Shown here one piece after another: positions 16,121-25,541 of a stretch of DNA of 64,000 nt. Location: NCBI GenBank assembly GCA_965262305.1, contig CBDHEY010000001.1, forward strand, positions 163,785 through 227,784. Direction: 5' to 3'. This DNA is from CBDHEY01 sp965262305 (GTDB lineage Bacteria > Pseudomonadota > Gammaproteobacteria > Pseudomonadales > Cellvibrionaceae). Position numbers and translations under genes: made by a program. Position 1 is the stretch's first letter. Each line of letters begins with the position of its first letter. The notes under the pieces were generated by a model, which saw only the letters and a program-made list of their open reading frames with translations, was not told the DNA's origin and ran no database searches.

Positions 16121-18235
16121 TTATTTAAACTCGAATTTAGAGTACCATTCCACTAGATCATTCAAAGGCATGGGTTTACCAAAATAAAAGCCCTGTACAA
16201 CCTCACAACCCTCGTTTTTCAAAAGTTCTGCCTGAGACTTATTTTCGACGCCTTCTGCCACTACAGACATTCCAAGCCCATGAATTATATCAATAATACC
16301 AGAAACAAGATTTCGTGCATTAGGGTCATTTTCGGCGCCATTAACAAAACTGCGATCAATTTTAACAATATCGATAGGTAGGTTCTTTAAATAGCTAAAA
16401 GAGGAATAACCTGTGCCAAAATCGTCAATAGCGATCAGCACGCCCAACTCTTTCAATTTAATAAGTACCTGATCACAACGCTCGCCACTCGCTTCCACCA
16501 AATGCCCCTCTGTAATTTCCAATACCACATCTTTGGGGTTTAAATTATTTTCTAGTATGGCTGTTCTTAGTGTCGGAACTAAATTTTCATCTCTAAACTG
16601 TTTTGGAGATAAATTTATACTTGTTTTTATAGAGGAAATTCCATGGCTTTTTAAATATGACGAGTCTTTCATTCCTTGTATTATGGAGATTTTCCCTAGC
16701 TCCACAATTAATCCAGTTTCTTCAGCAATGGGGATAAAATTACCAGGCAAAACCATCCCTTGATTTGGATGACGCCAACGAATTAATGATTCGACACCAA
16801 TTATTTTCCCTGTGTTCAGATCAATTTGAGGTTGATAATAGGGAATGAGATGAGATTGCTGTATTGAACGACGTAAATCGTTTTCTACTGCGATGCTTGC
16901 GGCGGCATGCTGGTTCATTGCATGATTAAAAAAGCAAAAACTGCTCAAACCCTGCGACTTCGCTTCTTGCATTGCCGCATCGGCATGTTTCGTAAGAGTG
17001 TCTTCGTCCTCTCCATCTTGAGGATAAATGGTGATGCCAATGCTCACTCCCACCTTTAGCTCCATATCTTGTAGCTTAAAAGGTTTATTCATACTGGTCA
17101 GTATTTTGTTAACCACAATTTTGGCACTTTCGGGCTTTGCCAAGTCTTCCAAAATCACACAAAATTCATCTCCACCAAGTCGCGCAACTAGATCCGTGTC
17201 CCTTACTGAATCTTTCACTCGTCTAGCAACTTCTTTTAGCAGTTCATCGCCAGCTTGGGCACCTAAAGCATCATTAATATTTTTAAACCTGTCTAGGTCA
17301 ACAAACAACAATCCGAATTTACGCTGGTACCTTTGGCCAATTTTAATTCTTTTTTGGAGCTCTTCACGTAAATAAGCTCTATTGGCTAATCCTGTTAGAC
17401 TGTCAAACCTAACTGCTTGAACCAAATTTGCTTCTGCTTTTTTTCTAGCTGAGTTATCTCTCAGTGAAGCAAAGAATAATAACTCCCCTACTTCTTCCAG
17501 CTGACGAATGACAAGATCTAAACTTATCTTCTGGCCTAACTCATCGATCCCGTCAATCTCTCGATAATTGTCATTTAACAATGTTTCATAAAAGCTTTTT
17601 CCTCGATCAATGGTTTCCATTAACTCTGGAATATACTGTCGAAGGTTCTTTGTCGCTTCATCTAGAGACTGACAATCAAATAGTTGAGCAAAGGATTTAT
17701 TAATATCTTTAATCTCGCCAGATCGGTTAAAAATTACAATAGCATCGAACGCAGAATCAAACATTGCTCGCTGATAATTTTCAAGCTGACTAGGGAACTC
17801 CGAGTGAGGTAGAGAGGATTCAGTGTTTTCCTCAAAATAGATAAACGCCAAAATTTCCCCGGCACCTGTAGCAACACTTCGTATTGAGCACGAGAGCAAA
17901 TTTCGAATATTTTTGGAAACAGAGACCTTAACGGCTACAGGCCAATTCGTTTTTTCCGCAAACTTGTTTTTTCCTGCAAATAACTCTTGTAATGCGAGAT
18001 CTAAAGTAGAATCTTTGTAGCAATCGAGATAATCTTCAACTTTTGCTCCATCAAGATCACTTTTATCTAACCCAGTTAAATCACAAAAAGCGTCATTGCA
18101 ACGCAAAATTTGATAATCTTCATCAACGACCATCACGCCTTTATCAATATGATCCAAAGCGAGAAAACAAAGTTCATGGCTTCGACTGAGAGCAGGGTTT
18201 TGCTCATCTTCTTTTTTATGATCGTTATGCAACAT
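16121..18235 (-). CDS. PAS-PAS-GGDEF-EAL cyclic-di-GMP signalling protein
   Basis: 704 residues, no membrane helix. Two PAS domains (about 22-125, with GVMVVDEDYQILRCNDAFCD; and 150-265, with DAIVIFNRSGEIKDINKSFA), then GGDEF (about 275-435) with an intact active site (ARLGGDEF) and an RDTD I-site five residues before it, then EAL (about 445-700). The EAL signature itself reads ESL (GVESLIRWRHP), but the glutamate and the other metal/base residues (SINLSPKQF, LEITEG, IDDFGTGYSS, VAEGVEN, QGFYFG) are kept. Both synthesis and hydrolysis of c-di-GMP are possible. Inserted between truA and fimV, which are neighbours in Pseudomonas; FimV-linked type IV pilus functions are c-di-GMP-responsive, so a functional link is plausible but inferred. 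Confidence 0.95.
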   Translation of the reverse strand: MLHNDHKKEDEQNPALSRSHELCFLALDHIDKGVMVVDEDYQILRCNDAFCDLTGLDKSDLDGAKVEDYLDCYKDSTLDLALQELFAGKNKFAEKTNWPVAVKVSVSKNIRNLLSCSIRSVATGAGEILAFIYFEENTESSLPHSEFPSQLENYQRAMFDSAFDAIVIFNRSGEIKDINKSFAQLFDCQSLDEATKNLRQYIPELMETIDRGKSFYETLLNDNYREIDGIDELGQKISLDLVIRQLEEVGELLFFASLRDNSARKKAEANLVQAVRFDSLTGLANRAYLREELQKRIKIGQRYQRKFGLLFVDLDRFKNINDALGAQAGDELLKEVARRVKDSVRDTDLVARLGGDEFCVILEDLAKPESAKIVVNKILTSMNKPFKLQDMELKVGVSIGITIYPQDGEDEDTLTKHADAAMQEAKSQGLSSFCFFNHAMNQHAAASIAVENDLRRSIQQSHLIPYYQPQIDLNTGKIIGVESLIRWRHPNQGMVLPGNFIPIAEETGLIVELGKISIIQGMKDSSYLKSHGISSIKTSINLSPKQFRDENLVPTLRTAILENNLNPKDVVLEITEGHLVEASGERCDQVLIKLKELGVLIAIDDFGTGYSSFSYLKNLPIDIVKIDRSFVNGAENDPNARNLVSGIIDIIHGLGMSVVAEGVENKSQAELLKNEGCEVVQGFYFGKPMPLNDLVEWYSKFEFK

Positions 18236-18455
18236 TAGTTAACATTTAACATACATATTTTACTTTACTGAATTCTCGCAAGAAAAGAAATGCGTTCACT
18301 CGCTGCAAATCATCAATAGACGATGAGCCAATTATTTTTATAGAGAATAGTAAAATAATCCGCCTTCTCTCAGTTTAGGCGGAATGTTAGAAGTTGCAAA
18401 TTCTAAGAGAAAATGAAATGTGGTGAGAACGGATTTTTATTAGTTGAAAAGATTC

Positions 18456-18481
18456 AAGCCGATTTAGTTATAAACCGGCTT
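18456..18481 (-). terminator. Hairpin after fimV
   Basis: AAGCCG ... CGGCTT arms with further TTTA/TAAA pairing form a compact stem-loop 14 bp beyond the fimV stop codon. Followed on the leftward strand by a short T-containing stretch. Likely fimV terminator. Confidence 0.5.
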
Positions 18482-18494
18482 CACGAAATTAAAA

Positions 18495-21400
18495 CTAGGC
18501 GTGGCTATCCACACGTCCCATTAATCCTTCTGCTTCTAATTTCTGTTGATCGTTACCTTCTTTTAGGACTTCTCTAAGAATATCTTTAGCCCCGTTTGCA
18601 TCTCCCATATCGATATATGCTCTTGCTAAATCAAGCTTGGTCGCGGTCTCATCACTATCGCTAAGGAAATCTAGATCACTGTCATCATCATCCGCATCAG
18701 GATCGATCTCTGGAAGTTCAAATTCAAACTCTCCAGTATTACCAGATTCAAGTGAGTCAATATCTACCTCTTCGGACGATTCGTCTTCTAAAGCATCAAA
18801 TGAAGTTTCAACACCAGGAATGCTAGGAACACTGTCTTCTAGTTCAAATGACGAAGGCGTTTCAGGTTCTAATACTGGCGCTTCATGAGCTTCGTCTTCG
18901 CTGGAATCGAAGTCAACGACAGGTTCTTCAATGTCAAGATCTTCGCCGAGCTCACTCGCTTCTAATTCTGGTATCGCCTCTTCCATTTCAAGGCCATCAT
19001 CCAAATCAGAACCCAATTCAAAATCATCTTCGTCAAAATCAATTTCTTCACCCGCTTGAGTGATTTCATCACCAGATAATAACTCTTCCTGCAGCACAGG
19101 TTCGCCAGCTAAAGGCTCGAGCGTTGGAAGATCTTCGGACGAATCTGCTTCCGATTCTAAGTCTAAATTGTATACATCACTATCTAATCCTTCAGCTAAT
19201 GGTGTATCGCTTTTCGCTAGGTCTTCTGGCTCATCGGATTCGAGTTCGATATCTAGATCTAACTCATCTAGATCACCCATTTCAGACGTCAATTCGTCAA
19301 GTTCTTCGTCCAGTGCCGAAAGGTCTGCGTCACTGCCCAAATCTAGCTCATCATCACCTGCCGCCTCAAAGGCTTCGGTTAAACCGGTTTCTACACCTTG
19401 ATCGGAATCTTCGCTCGCAAACTGAATTGGCGTTTCATCTTCAAGAACAGACTCTTCAGGTTGTTCTTCTTCAATCACTCCGTCAAGGTCTAGATCAGAA
19501 TCACTTAGATCAAGTTCTACTTCTGTACCTTCTATTTCTAGATCATCGCTAGAACCTAAATCTAACGATAAAAGATCGTCAGAATCAGAAGAAGATTCAG
19601 TTTCTTCATTAGTATCGAAATCGAAGGTTAATGACTCTTCATCCTCTTTTGATTCAAGCGCGACATCATCTAAATCAAACTCTATTCCCTCTAAGGAATC
19701 TGCTTCTTCAATCACTTCATCAGATGACTCAATAGCATCTTCTAAAGGTTTGATTTGCGTTTTATCTTCGTCATCAATATCCAAAGATAAGTCTTCAGAT
19801 AAATCAAGTTCAAAGTCATTCTCTTGCAAATCATCTTCTAAATTTGTATCGGAGATATCAAAATCGAGATCATTTTCTGTTGTCGACTCGTCGATATCCA
19901 AGTCAAAATTTAGGTCATCTTCTTGTTTCTCTTCAGAATCTAGCGAGCTCTCCGGTACATCAAGTGTAAATTCTAAGTCGCTCTCTGATTCAAGCGCTTC
20001 ATTTACCATGGTCTCATCGGAAGAGTCGAAATCATGACTTATCGCAGGTTGTTCGCCTGTATAAGTTTCTTCATCAAAGTCTGGAATACCCGCTATTCCA
20101 CTACGTAACTTTTCTGCTCGCTCTATCGATTCGTCAGATCCAAATTGGCGTAGTTGACCGAAGCGATTATCGAAGTCTGTAATTTTTTCTTGTATAGAAT
20201 AAACTTCGAGAAGCTTAACAAGCACATTCTCATCTTGCGGTGACTTATCAATGGCTGAGACCAGCATATCCTCAGCCTGATCATACTTTCCATAAGCTAT
20301 GTATATATCTGCCTCAGCAACAACGTCTTCCGTTTGCTGCTCACCATGCTGTTCCTCATCTTGAACAACCGTCTTGTCATCTGCATCTTCTAGATCAGGA
20401 AGAGGCTCTAGTGGCTCATCAAATTCCGGCTCACGATTTTGAATGACCGTATTATCATCATCTTCTAGCGGCTCAGAGGTATCCACTGTTGAGAGAAAAT
20501 CATCGAACTCGTCATCATTGTTTCTCGAGCGAACAAAATAATACGCTGCGCCCAGAAGTGCGAAGATACCCAGAACAATATAAAGAATATTGTCCATAAT
20601 CATACTGAAAATTGAGCTTTCAGGCTTTGGTGCTTGGCGAACAACTTTTGGGGCTGGCTTTTCTTTTACAGGTTCAGGTGTAGCTACCACAGCAACGTCT
20701 TGCGAAGAATCTAAAGAGTCTTCAGTTTGATCAAGCAGTAACTCCTCATCACCTCCAAACTCATTCGTCTCGGCACCAATAAGTTCCTCATCGGCTACAA
20801 CTACTTCATCACCAGTAACAGTGTCAGGATAAAGCTCTTCGTCAGAGGTACCAATTTCGCTCGTTGTATCAGAGACGACGTCTGGTTCATTTTGACTATA
20901 CAAATCAGAAACAGATGACTCATCTAAAGCTTCCACTTCGGCTTCTCGAGCGGCTTTTTCTTGCTCTGATTTTTGCGCTGAAAGCTCAAGAGCTCGTAGG
21001 CTTTCATTCGCGACTTGAAGCATGCTTTCTAGTGTTTCCATCTGCTCTTCTAACGAAGCGACTTCAGATCGCAAATCTGAATTTTCACGCTGAGCCTTAT
21101 CGAGCTGTTCCATGGTCGCCGACAATTCGTTTTCCAGCGCATTTACACTGAAATCGGAATCACCTCCGCTACTGCGGCCTTCCGAACTGCTATAAACATC
21201 TTCAGGTGCTGATAGTTTTAGGCGCCCTTCAGGCTCTGAAGTTTCTGAGCTAAATTCATTTGTTGAACGGCTAGCGTTAAGTTGCGGGCCAGCTCCTGTC
21301 CATTCGCGATTTTGAGCTGCTACTTGCTGTATCGCACCTTGCAGGCTGTTAGATTGAATTTCTGACTCGGTAGGAATCCGAAGAATTTGCCCACTTTTGA

Positions 21401-22115
21401 GTAGGTTAATATTGTTATTGATAAAAGCATTTGGATTTGCATCCTGAAGCGCGATCATCGTTTGATGGACAGTCACCGAGCCACTTGGACGAATTTCTTC
21501 TGCAATTTCCCAAAGCGTGTCATTGGGCTTAACCGCGTAGGTATCTCCATCGTATCTTGGCCCACTATATGATTGTGATTCACCTGCGCTAGATTGCTGT
21601 CCAAAGCTAGATCGGGGGTTGCTCACCCCGCCGGACTTTACATCAGCGACACTCGATTCATTTGGAGCAGCATAAGACGTTGTGCTAGATACAGGTTGAC
21701 TGCGTTTTTCTTCGGAAAACACTGGAAGATCCATGAGCAGAGTATATTCTCGAAGCAACTTACCACTAGGCCATTCAGTCGTTATTACGAAGTTTAGGAA
21801 TGGCTCTCTAACTGGATTTTTAGACGTCACAATAATTTTCGGGCCGTCTTTAGCACCAACATCCACAGTAAACTGCAAACCCGTTAGGAAAAATGTGCGA
21901 TCAACGCCGATTCGCTCGAAATCTTCATTCGATGCTAATTCGACGATAATTTCCTCGTTTTGTAACTCCCTAACTTGAAGAAGTTTAATTTCTGCTACAA
22001 GAGGTTCATTAAGTGCGGTTTTTAAGGTGATATCACCTAAGCCCAAAGCATTAGCGTGTGAGGCAAAAATACAAAAGTATATGCTTAGTAAACCAACAAG
22101 TATTCGATAACCCAT
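18495..22115 (-). CDS. fimV: FimV-like polar hub protein (LysM, membrane helix, acidic repeats, TPR-like C-terminus)
   Basis: About 1206 residues. Signal peptide (MGYRILVGLLSIYFCIFASHANA), then the FimV N-terminal domain (LGLGDITLKTALNEPLVAEI), a LysM peptidoglycan-binding domain (about 192-247, DTLWEIAEEIRPSG), a coiled coil (about 325-395), one membrane helix (about 508-526), and a very long Asp/Glu/Ser-rich cytoplasmic region. The last 50 residues form the conserved FimV C-terminal motif (ATKLDLARAYIDMGDANGAK). FimV organises type IV pilus and polar signalling components. Start at ATG 22115 has AAGGA 8 bp upstream; the TTG at 22133 is less likely. The acidic region makes long mirror ORFs on the other strand that should be ignored. 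Confidence 0.95.
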   Translation of the reverse strand: MGYRILVGLLSIYFCIFASHANALGLGDITLKTALNEPLVAEIKLLQVRELQNEEIIVELASNEDFERIGVDRTFFLTGLQFTVDVGAKDGPKIIVTSKNPVREPFLNFVITTEWPSGKLLREYTLLMDLPVFSEEKRSQPVSSTTSYAAPNESSVADVKSGGVSNPRSSFGQQSSAGESQSYSGPRYDGDTYAVKPNDTLWEIAEEIRPSGSVTVHQTMIALQDANPNAFINNNINLLKSGQILRIPTESEIQSNSLQGAIQQVAAQNREWTGAGPQLNASRSTNEFSSETSEPEGRLKLSAPEDVYSSSEGRSSGGDSDFSVNALENELSATMEQLDKAQRENSDLRSEVASLEEQMETLESMLQVANESLRALELSAQKSEQEKAAREAEVEALDESSVSDLYSQNEPDVVSDTTSEIGTSDEELYPDTVTGDEVVVADEELIGAETNEFGGDEELLLDQTEDSLDSSQDVAVVATPEPVKEKPAPKVVRQAPKPESSIFSMIMDNILYIVLGIFALLGAAYYFVRSRNNDDEFDDFLSTVDTSEPLEDDDNTVIQNREPEFDEPLEPLPDLEDADDKTVVQDEEQHGEQQTEDVVAEADIYIAYGKYDQAEDMLVSAIDKSPQDENVLVKLLEVYSIQEKITDFDNRFGQLRQFGSDESIERAEKLRSGIAGIPDFDEETYTGEQPAISHDFDSSDETMVNEALESESDLEFTLDVPESSLDSEEKQEDDLNFDLDIDESTTENDLDFDISDTNLEDDLQENDFELDLSEDLSLDIDDEDKTQIKPLEDAIESSDEVIEEADSLEGIEFDLDDVALESKEDEESLTFDFDTNEETESSSDSDDLLSLDLGSSDDLEIEGTEVELDLSDSDLDLDGVIEEEQPEESVLEDETPIQFASEDSDQGVETGLTEAFEAAGDDELDLGSDADLSALDEELDELTSEMGDLDELDLDIELESDEPEDLAKSDTPLAEGLDSDVYNLDLESEADSSEDLPTLEPLAGEPVLQEELLSGDEITQAGEEIDFDEDDFELGSDLDDGLEMEEAIPELEASELGEDLDIEEPVVDFDSSEDEAHEAPVLEPETPSSFELEDSVPSIPGVETSFDALEDESSEEVDIDSLESGNTGEFEFELPEIDPDADDDDSDLDFLSDSDETATKLDLARAYIDMGDANGAKDILREVLKEGNDQQKLEAEGLMGRVDSHA

Positions 22116-22576
22116 AGGTAAATCCTTGTTCAACTTTTATTTTCGGCAATTAAGAGCTCGATAAAGACTCATTGCTCTTGAATTAGTTTAGGCGAAAAAC
22201 CTAGAATAATCTTTCACTATTGGACGTAAGTATTCATTATAAATAGCTTTTTTTCAACTTACTCACCGAAAAATTAATCTCGAATAGCGTAGAAAATCAC
22301 TATTTTTTTTAAAATTTAAGGGTTAATTGAGAAAAAAATGGTCCCAAAACCAAATTCGCTAATTGAAAAATAGTTTCGACAAGGCAATTGAGCAAGACAA
22401 TAATGAGAGATTGATAGGAGTTTTTACAAAAAAACAGAATAAATACACAAATTAAGTAAATTTAAAAAGGCGGAGATTTTTATAGAAAATTGCACGAATA
22501 AGGACTCACTAAATACCTTCGCGTATAAATAAATTGTGCAATACCTTGTAAGCTCTGCCTATTTAAAAACTCTAGC
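22116..22576. other. Intergenic stretch between asd and fimV
   Basis: 461 bp, AT-rich. Should hold the fimV promoter. Its asd-proximal end carries an imperfect inverted repeat at 22461-22567 (listed separately). No gene seen. Confidence 0.5.
22461..22567. repeat. Nested imperfect inverted repeat (107 bp)
   Basis: Outer arms TTTAAAAAGGCGGAG (22461-22475) and CTCTGCCTATTTAAA (22553-22567) pair with two mismatches. Inner arms ATTGCAC and GTGCAAT pair perfectly in the same register after small bulges. The whole could fold into one long stem or act as the asd terminator on the leftward strand, since it starts 10 bp past the asd stop codon. Confidence 0.5.
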
Positions 22577-23680
22577 TTATCTATCTTTTAACAGATTAAG
22601 CATACGTCGCAGTGGTTCAGCTGCACCCCAAAGCAATTGATCTCCTACAGTAAATGCAGAGAGATATTCGGGCCCCATAGACATTTTTCGTAATCGCCCA
22701 ACGGGGATAGATAGGGTTCCAGTAACTTTAGTTGGTGTAAGCTCTTGTAAGGTGAGATCTCGATCATTAGGAATTACTTTTACCCATTGATTCGCGGTTG
22801 AAATAATTTCTTCGATCTCATCCAGTGGTATATTCTGCTTTAGTTTGACAGTTAAAGCCTGACTATGACATCGCATCGCACCTACACGGACGCAAATTCC
22901 GTCAATAGGTATGGGTGTTCCGCTGTTTAGTATTTTATTTGTTTCAACCTCGGCTTTCCATTCTTCTCGACTTTGTCCATTTTCTAACTGAGAATCAATA
23001 TAGGGTAACAAACTTCCCGCTAAAGGAGCACCAAAATTATCAATCGATAAATCTTCGCGCATTGTAGTCAATACATCCTTATCAATATCTAAAATAGCTG
23101 AGGCAGGATCGGCAAGTTTAGTAGTAACCGAGTCGTGAATTTCTCCCATCTGACGAATAAGTTCTCGCATATTCGCTGCGCCGGCACCACTTGCTGCTTG
23201 GTAAGTCATTGAACTAACCCACTCTACATGCCCAGCTTTAAATAATCCGGCCAACCCCATAAGCATCAAGCTAACGGTACAGTTACCGCCTATGTAATTT
23301 TTAACACCATTGGTAAGCCCGTCTTGAATAACTGCTTCATTCACAGGATCAAGTACGATTAATGCATCTTCATTCATACGCATAGAAGATGCAGCATCAA
23401 TCCAAAACCCTTTCCAACCTTGATTACGCAGTTCAGCATACACTTTTTTTGTATAGCCACTGCCTTGGCAGGTAAGGATTGCATCCAGGTTTTTTAGCTC
23501 GTTAATATCATGTGCATCTTTTAAGGTTGTTTCCCCTTTTCCAACATTTGGCGCTGCACCGCCCACATTCGATGTTGTAAAAAAGAAAGGATCAATACTG
23601 TCAAAGTCATTCTCTTCACGCATTCTTCCCATTAATACCGATCCGACCATCCCGCGCCAGCCAACAAATCCGACTTTCAT
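22577..23680 (-). CDS. asd: Aspartate-semialdehyde dehydrogenase
   Basis: 367 residues. Reduces beta-aspartyl phosphate to aspartate semialdehyde for lysine/diaminopimelate, methionine and threonine synthesis. N-terminal NADP site VGFVGWRGMVGSVLMGRM, catalytic Cys134 in GGNCTVSLMLMGL, ASGAGAANMRELIRQMG and the catalytic His in MRCHSQALTVKL identify the gammaproteobacterial Asd1 type. Lies 93 bp after leuB, as in the Pseudomonas leuCDB-asd order. Confidence 0.97.
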   Translation of the reverse strand: MKVGFVGWRGMVGSVLMGRMREENDFDSIDPFFFTTSNVGGAAPNVGKGETTLKDAHDINELKNLDAILTCQGSGYTKKVYAELRNQGWKGFWIDAASSMRMNEDALIVLDPVNEAVIQDGLTNGVKNYIGGNCTVSLMLMGLAGLFKAGHVEWVSSMTYQAASGAGAANMRELIRQMGEIHDSVTTKLADPASAILDIDKDVLTTMREDLSIDNFGAPLAGSLLPYIDSQLENGQSREEWKAEVETNKILNSGTPIPIDGICVRVGAMRCHSQALTVKLKQNIPLDEIEEIISTANQWVKVIPNDRDLTLQELTPTKVTGTLSIPVGRLRKMSMGPEYLSAFTVGDQLLWGAAEPLRRMLNLLKDR

Positions 23681-23773
23681 TTTTTTAACCTTTTTGATAT
23701 ATCAATACATTTATTTTTATTGAAACCAAGCTGTTCCAACATTCAGTTCAATCTTAAATTGTTACGTCTTATT

Positions 23774-24847
23774 CTAGATAGCAGCTGCGATTGCATCACC
23801 CATTTCAGAGGTTGAAACTTTTGTCTTTCCAGCAGAATAAATATCTTCTGAACGTAAACCCGAATCAAGAACGGAACCAACTGCTTTTTCTATCGCATCA
23901 GCAGCTTCTCCGAGATTAAGTGAGTAACGCAACATCATCGCGGCGGACAATATAGTCGCAATTGGATTCGCCGTACCAGTTCCAGCGATATCAGGCGCAG
24001 AACCATGGACTGGCTCATACAACCCCTTTCCATCTTTATCTAACGAAGCGGATGGCAACATTCCGATGGAACCGGTCAGCATGGCAGCAGTATCAGAAAG
24101 TATGTCACCAAACATATTTCCAGTCACAATAACATCAAACTGTTTTGGTGCTCGAACCAATTGCATTGCTGCATTATCAACATACATATGAGTTAACTCT
24201 ACATCGGGATAATCCTTCGCTAAAGATTGCATCACCTCACGCCACAACACAGTGACTTCCAAGACATTGGACTTATCCACCGAACAAAGCTTTTTATTCC
24301 GCTTTAATGCCATTTCAAAAGCATTACGGCCGATTCGTTCAATCTCTTTTTCGGAGTAAACATAGGTGTTGTAACCCTGACGTTGACCATCATCTAATAA
24401 ACGAATACCTCGAGGTTCACCAAAATAAATCCCTCCTGTAAGCTCTCGCACGATGAGAATATCTAAGCCTGATACTACCTCTGCTTTTAAAGTGGATGCA
24501 TCTGCAAGTTGTGGATACAAAATCGCTGGACGCAGATTTGCAAACAAGCCCATTTCATAGCGAATTTTAAGTAGACCTTTTTCTGGTCGAATACTCGAAT
24601 CAAGTTCATCCCATTTTGGTCCGCCAACCGCCCCCATCAGCACCGCATCGGCGGCATGACATAAATCTAACGTCGAATTGGCTAGCGGCACACCGTATTT
24701 ATCGATCGCGGCTCCACCGATTTGATCTTCTTCAAATTTGAATCCGACGTTAAATTTCTCATCAACTTTATCCAACACTTTTACCGCTTCGGCAATGATC
24801 TCTGGACCAATACCATCGCCAGGTAAAATAACTATCTTCTTACTCAC
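23774..24847 (-). CDS. leuB: 3-isopropylmalate dehydrogenase
   Basis: 357 residues. NAD-dependent oxidative decarboxylation of 3-isopropylmalate. Family signatures: VILPGDGIGPEII, DAVLMGAVGGPKWD, IRYEMGLFANLRP, ELTGGIYFGEPRG and VTGNMFGDILSDTAAMLTGS (the isocitrate/isopropylmalate dehydrogenase signature). Twenty-one bp after leuD, in one operon with leuC and leuD. Confidence 0.97.
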   Translation of the reverse strand: MSKKIVILPGDGIGPEIIAEAVKVLDKVDEKFNVGFKFEEDQIGGAAIDKYGVPLANSTLDLCHAADAVLMGAVGGPKWDELDSSIRPEKGLLKIRYEMGLFANLRPAILYPQLADASTLKAEVVSGLDILIVRELTGGIYFGEPRGIRLLDDGQRQGYNTYVYSEKEIERIGRNAFEMALKRNKKLCSVDKSNVLEVTVLWREVMQSLAKDYPDVELTHMYVDNAAMQLVRAPKQFDVIVTGNMFGDILSDTAAMLTGSIGMLPSASLDKDGKGLYEPVHGSAPDIAGTGTANPIATILSAAMMLRYSLNLGEAADAIEKAVGSVLDSGLRSEDIYSAGKTKVSTSEMGDAIAAAI

Positions 24848-24868
24848 GTTTTAATCCCCAAGAATAAA

Positions 24869-25522
24869 TTAATCTGCAAAATCACTAAATATCCACGGTG
24901 TTTCAACTTTTTTTATTTCTTCGTATGCTCTTATTTTATCCGCTTCTTGTAGTGTTAAACCAATATCGTCTAATCCATTTAATAAGCAGTGCTTTCGAAA
25001 AGCATCAATCTCAAAAAAGAACGCTTTTTTTGATGGCGTAATTACACACTGCTTTTCCAAATCAACACAGAGACTGTAGCCTTCTTCAGCATACATCTCG
25101 TTAAATATCTGGTCGACAATATCGTCAGCCAAAACAATTGGCAACATACCATTTTTAAAACAGTTATTAAAAAAGATATCCGCAAAACTCGGAGCAATGA
25201 TCGCACGAAAGCCATACTCATCGAGTGCCCAAGGCGCATGCTCTCGGCTCGATCCACATCCAAAGTTTTCCCGTGCAAGTAAAATACTTGCGTCTTTATA
25301 ACGCGGAAAATTGAGCGGGAACTCCGGGTTTATTGGACGACTTAAATTATCTTTACCTACTTCACCTTCATCAAGGTATCTTAATTCATCAAACGCATTC
25401 GCGCCAAACCCAGAACGTTTAATAGACTTCAAAAATTGCTTTGGAATAATTAGGTCTGTATCAACGTTTGCTCGATCCATTGGAGCGGCAATGCCACTGT
25501 GAATTGTAAAACTCTTCATCAT
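24869..25522 (-). CDS. leuD: 3-isopropylmalate dehydratase small subunit
   Basis: 217 residues. Swivel domain of isopropylmalate isomerase, works with LeuC. Typical N-terminus (FTIHSGIAAPMDRANVDTDL, IIPKQFLKSIKR) and substrate loop (LARENFGCGSSREHAPWALD). Two adjacent ATG codons (25522, 25519) at the start; AAGGAG lies 5 bp upstream of the first one. Nineteen bp after leuC. Confidence 0.97.
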   Translation of the reverse strand: MMKSFTIHSGIAAPMDRANVDTDLIIPKQFLKSIKRSGFGANAFDELRYLDEGEVGKDNLSRPINPEFPLNFPRYKDASILLARENFGCGSSREHAPWALDEYGFRAIIAPSFADIFFNNCFKNGMLPIVLADDIVDQIFNEMYAEEGYSLCVDLEKQCVITPSKKAFFFEIDAFRKHCLLNGLDDIGLTLQEADKIRAYEEIKKVETPWIFSDFAD

Positions 25523-25541
25523 AGTTACTCCTTTGTCACAT

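Noticed and set aside
18637..20037. Long Ser-rich ORFs on the plus strand opposite fimV
   Set aside because: They mirror the Asp/Glu/Ser-rich low-complexity part of fimV; no ribosome-binding sites and no protein-like composition.
22461..22567. Inverted repeat near asd considered as a stray attC
   Set aside because: It has no RYYYAAC/GTTRRRY ends and lacks the attC arm layout.
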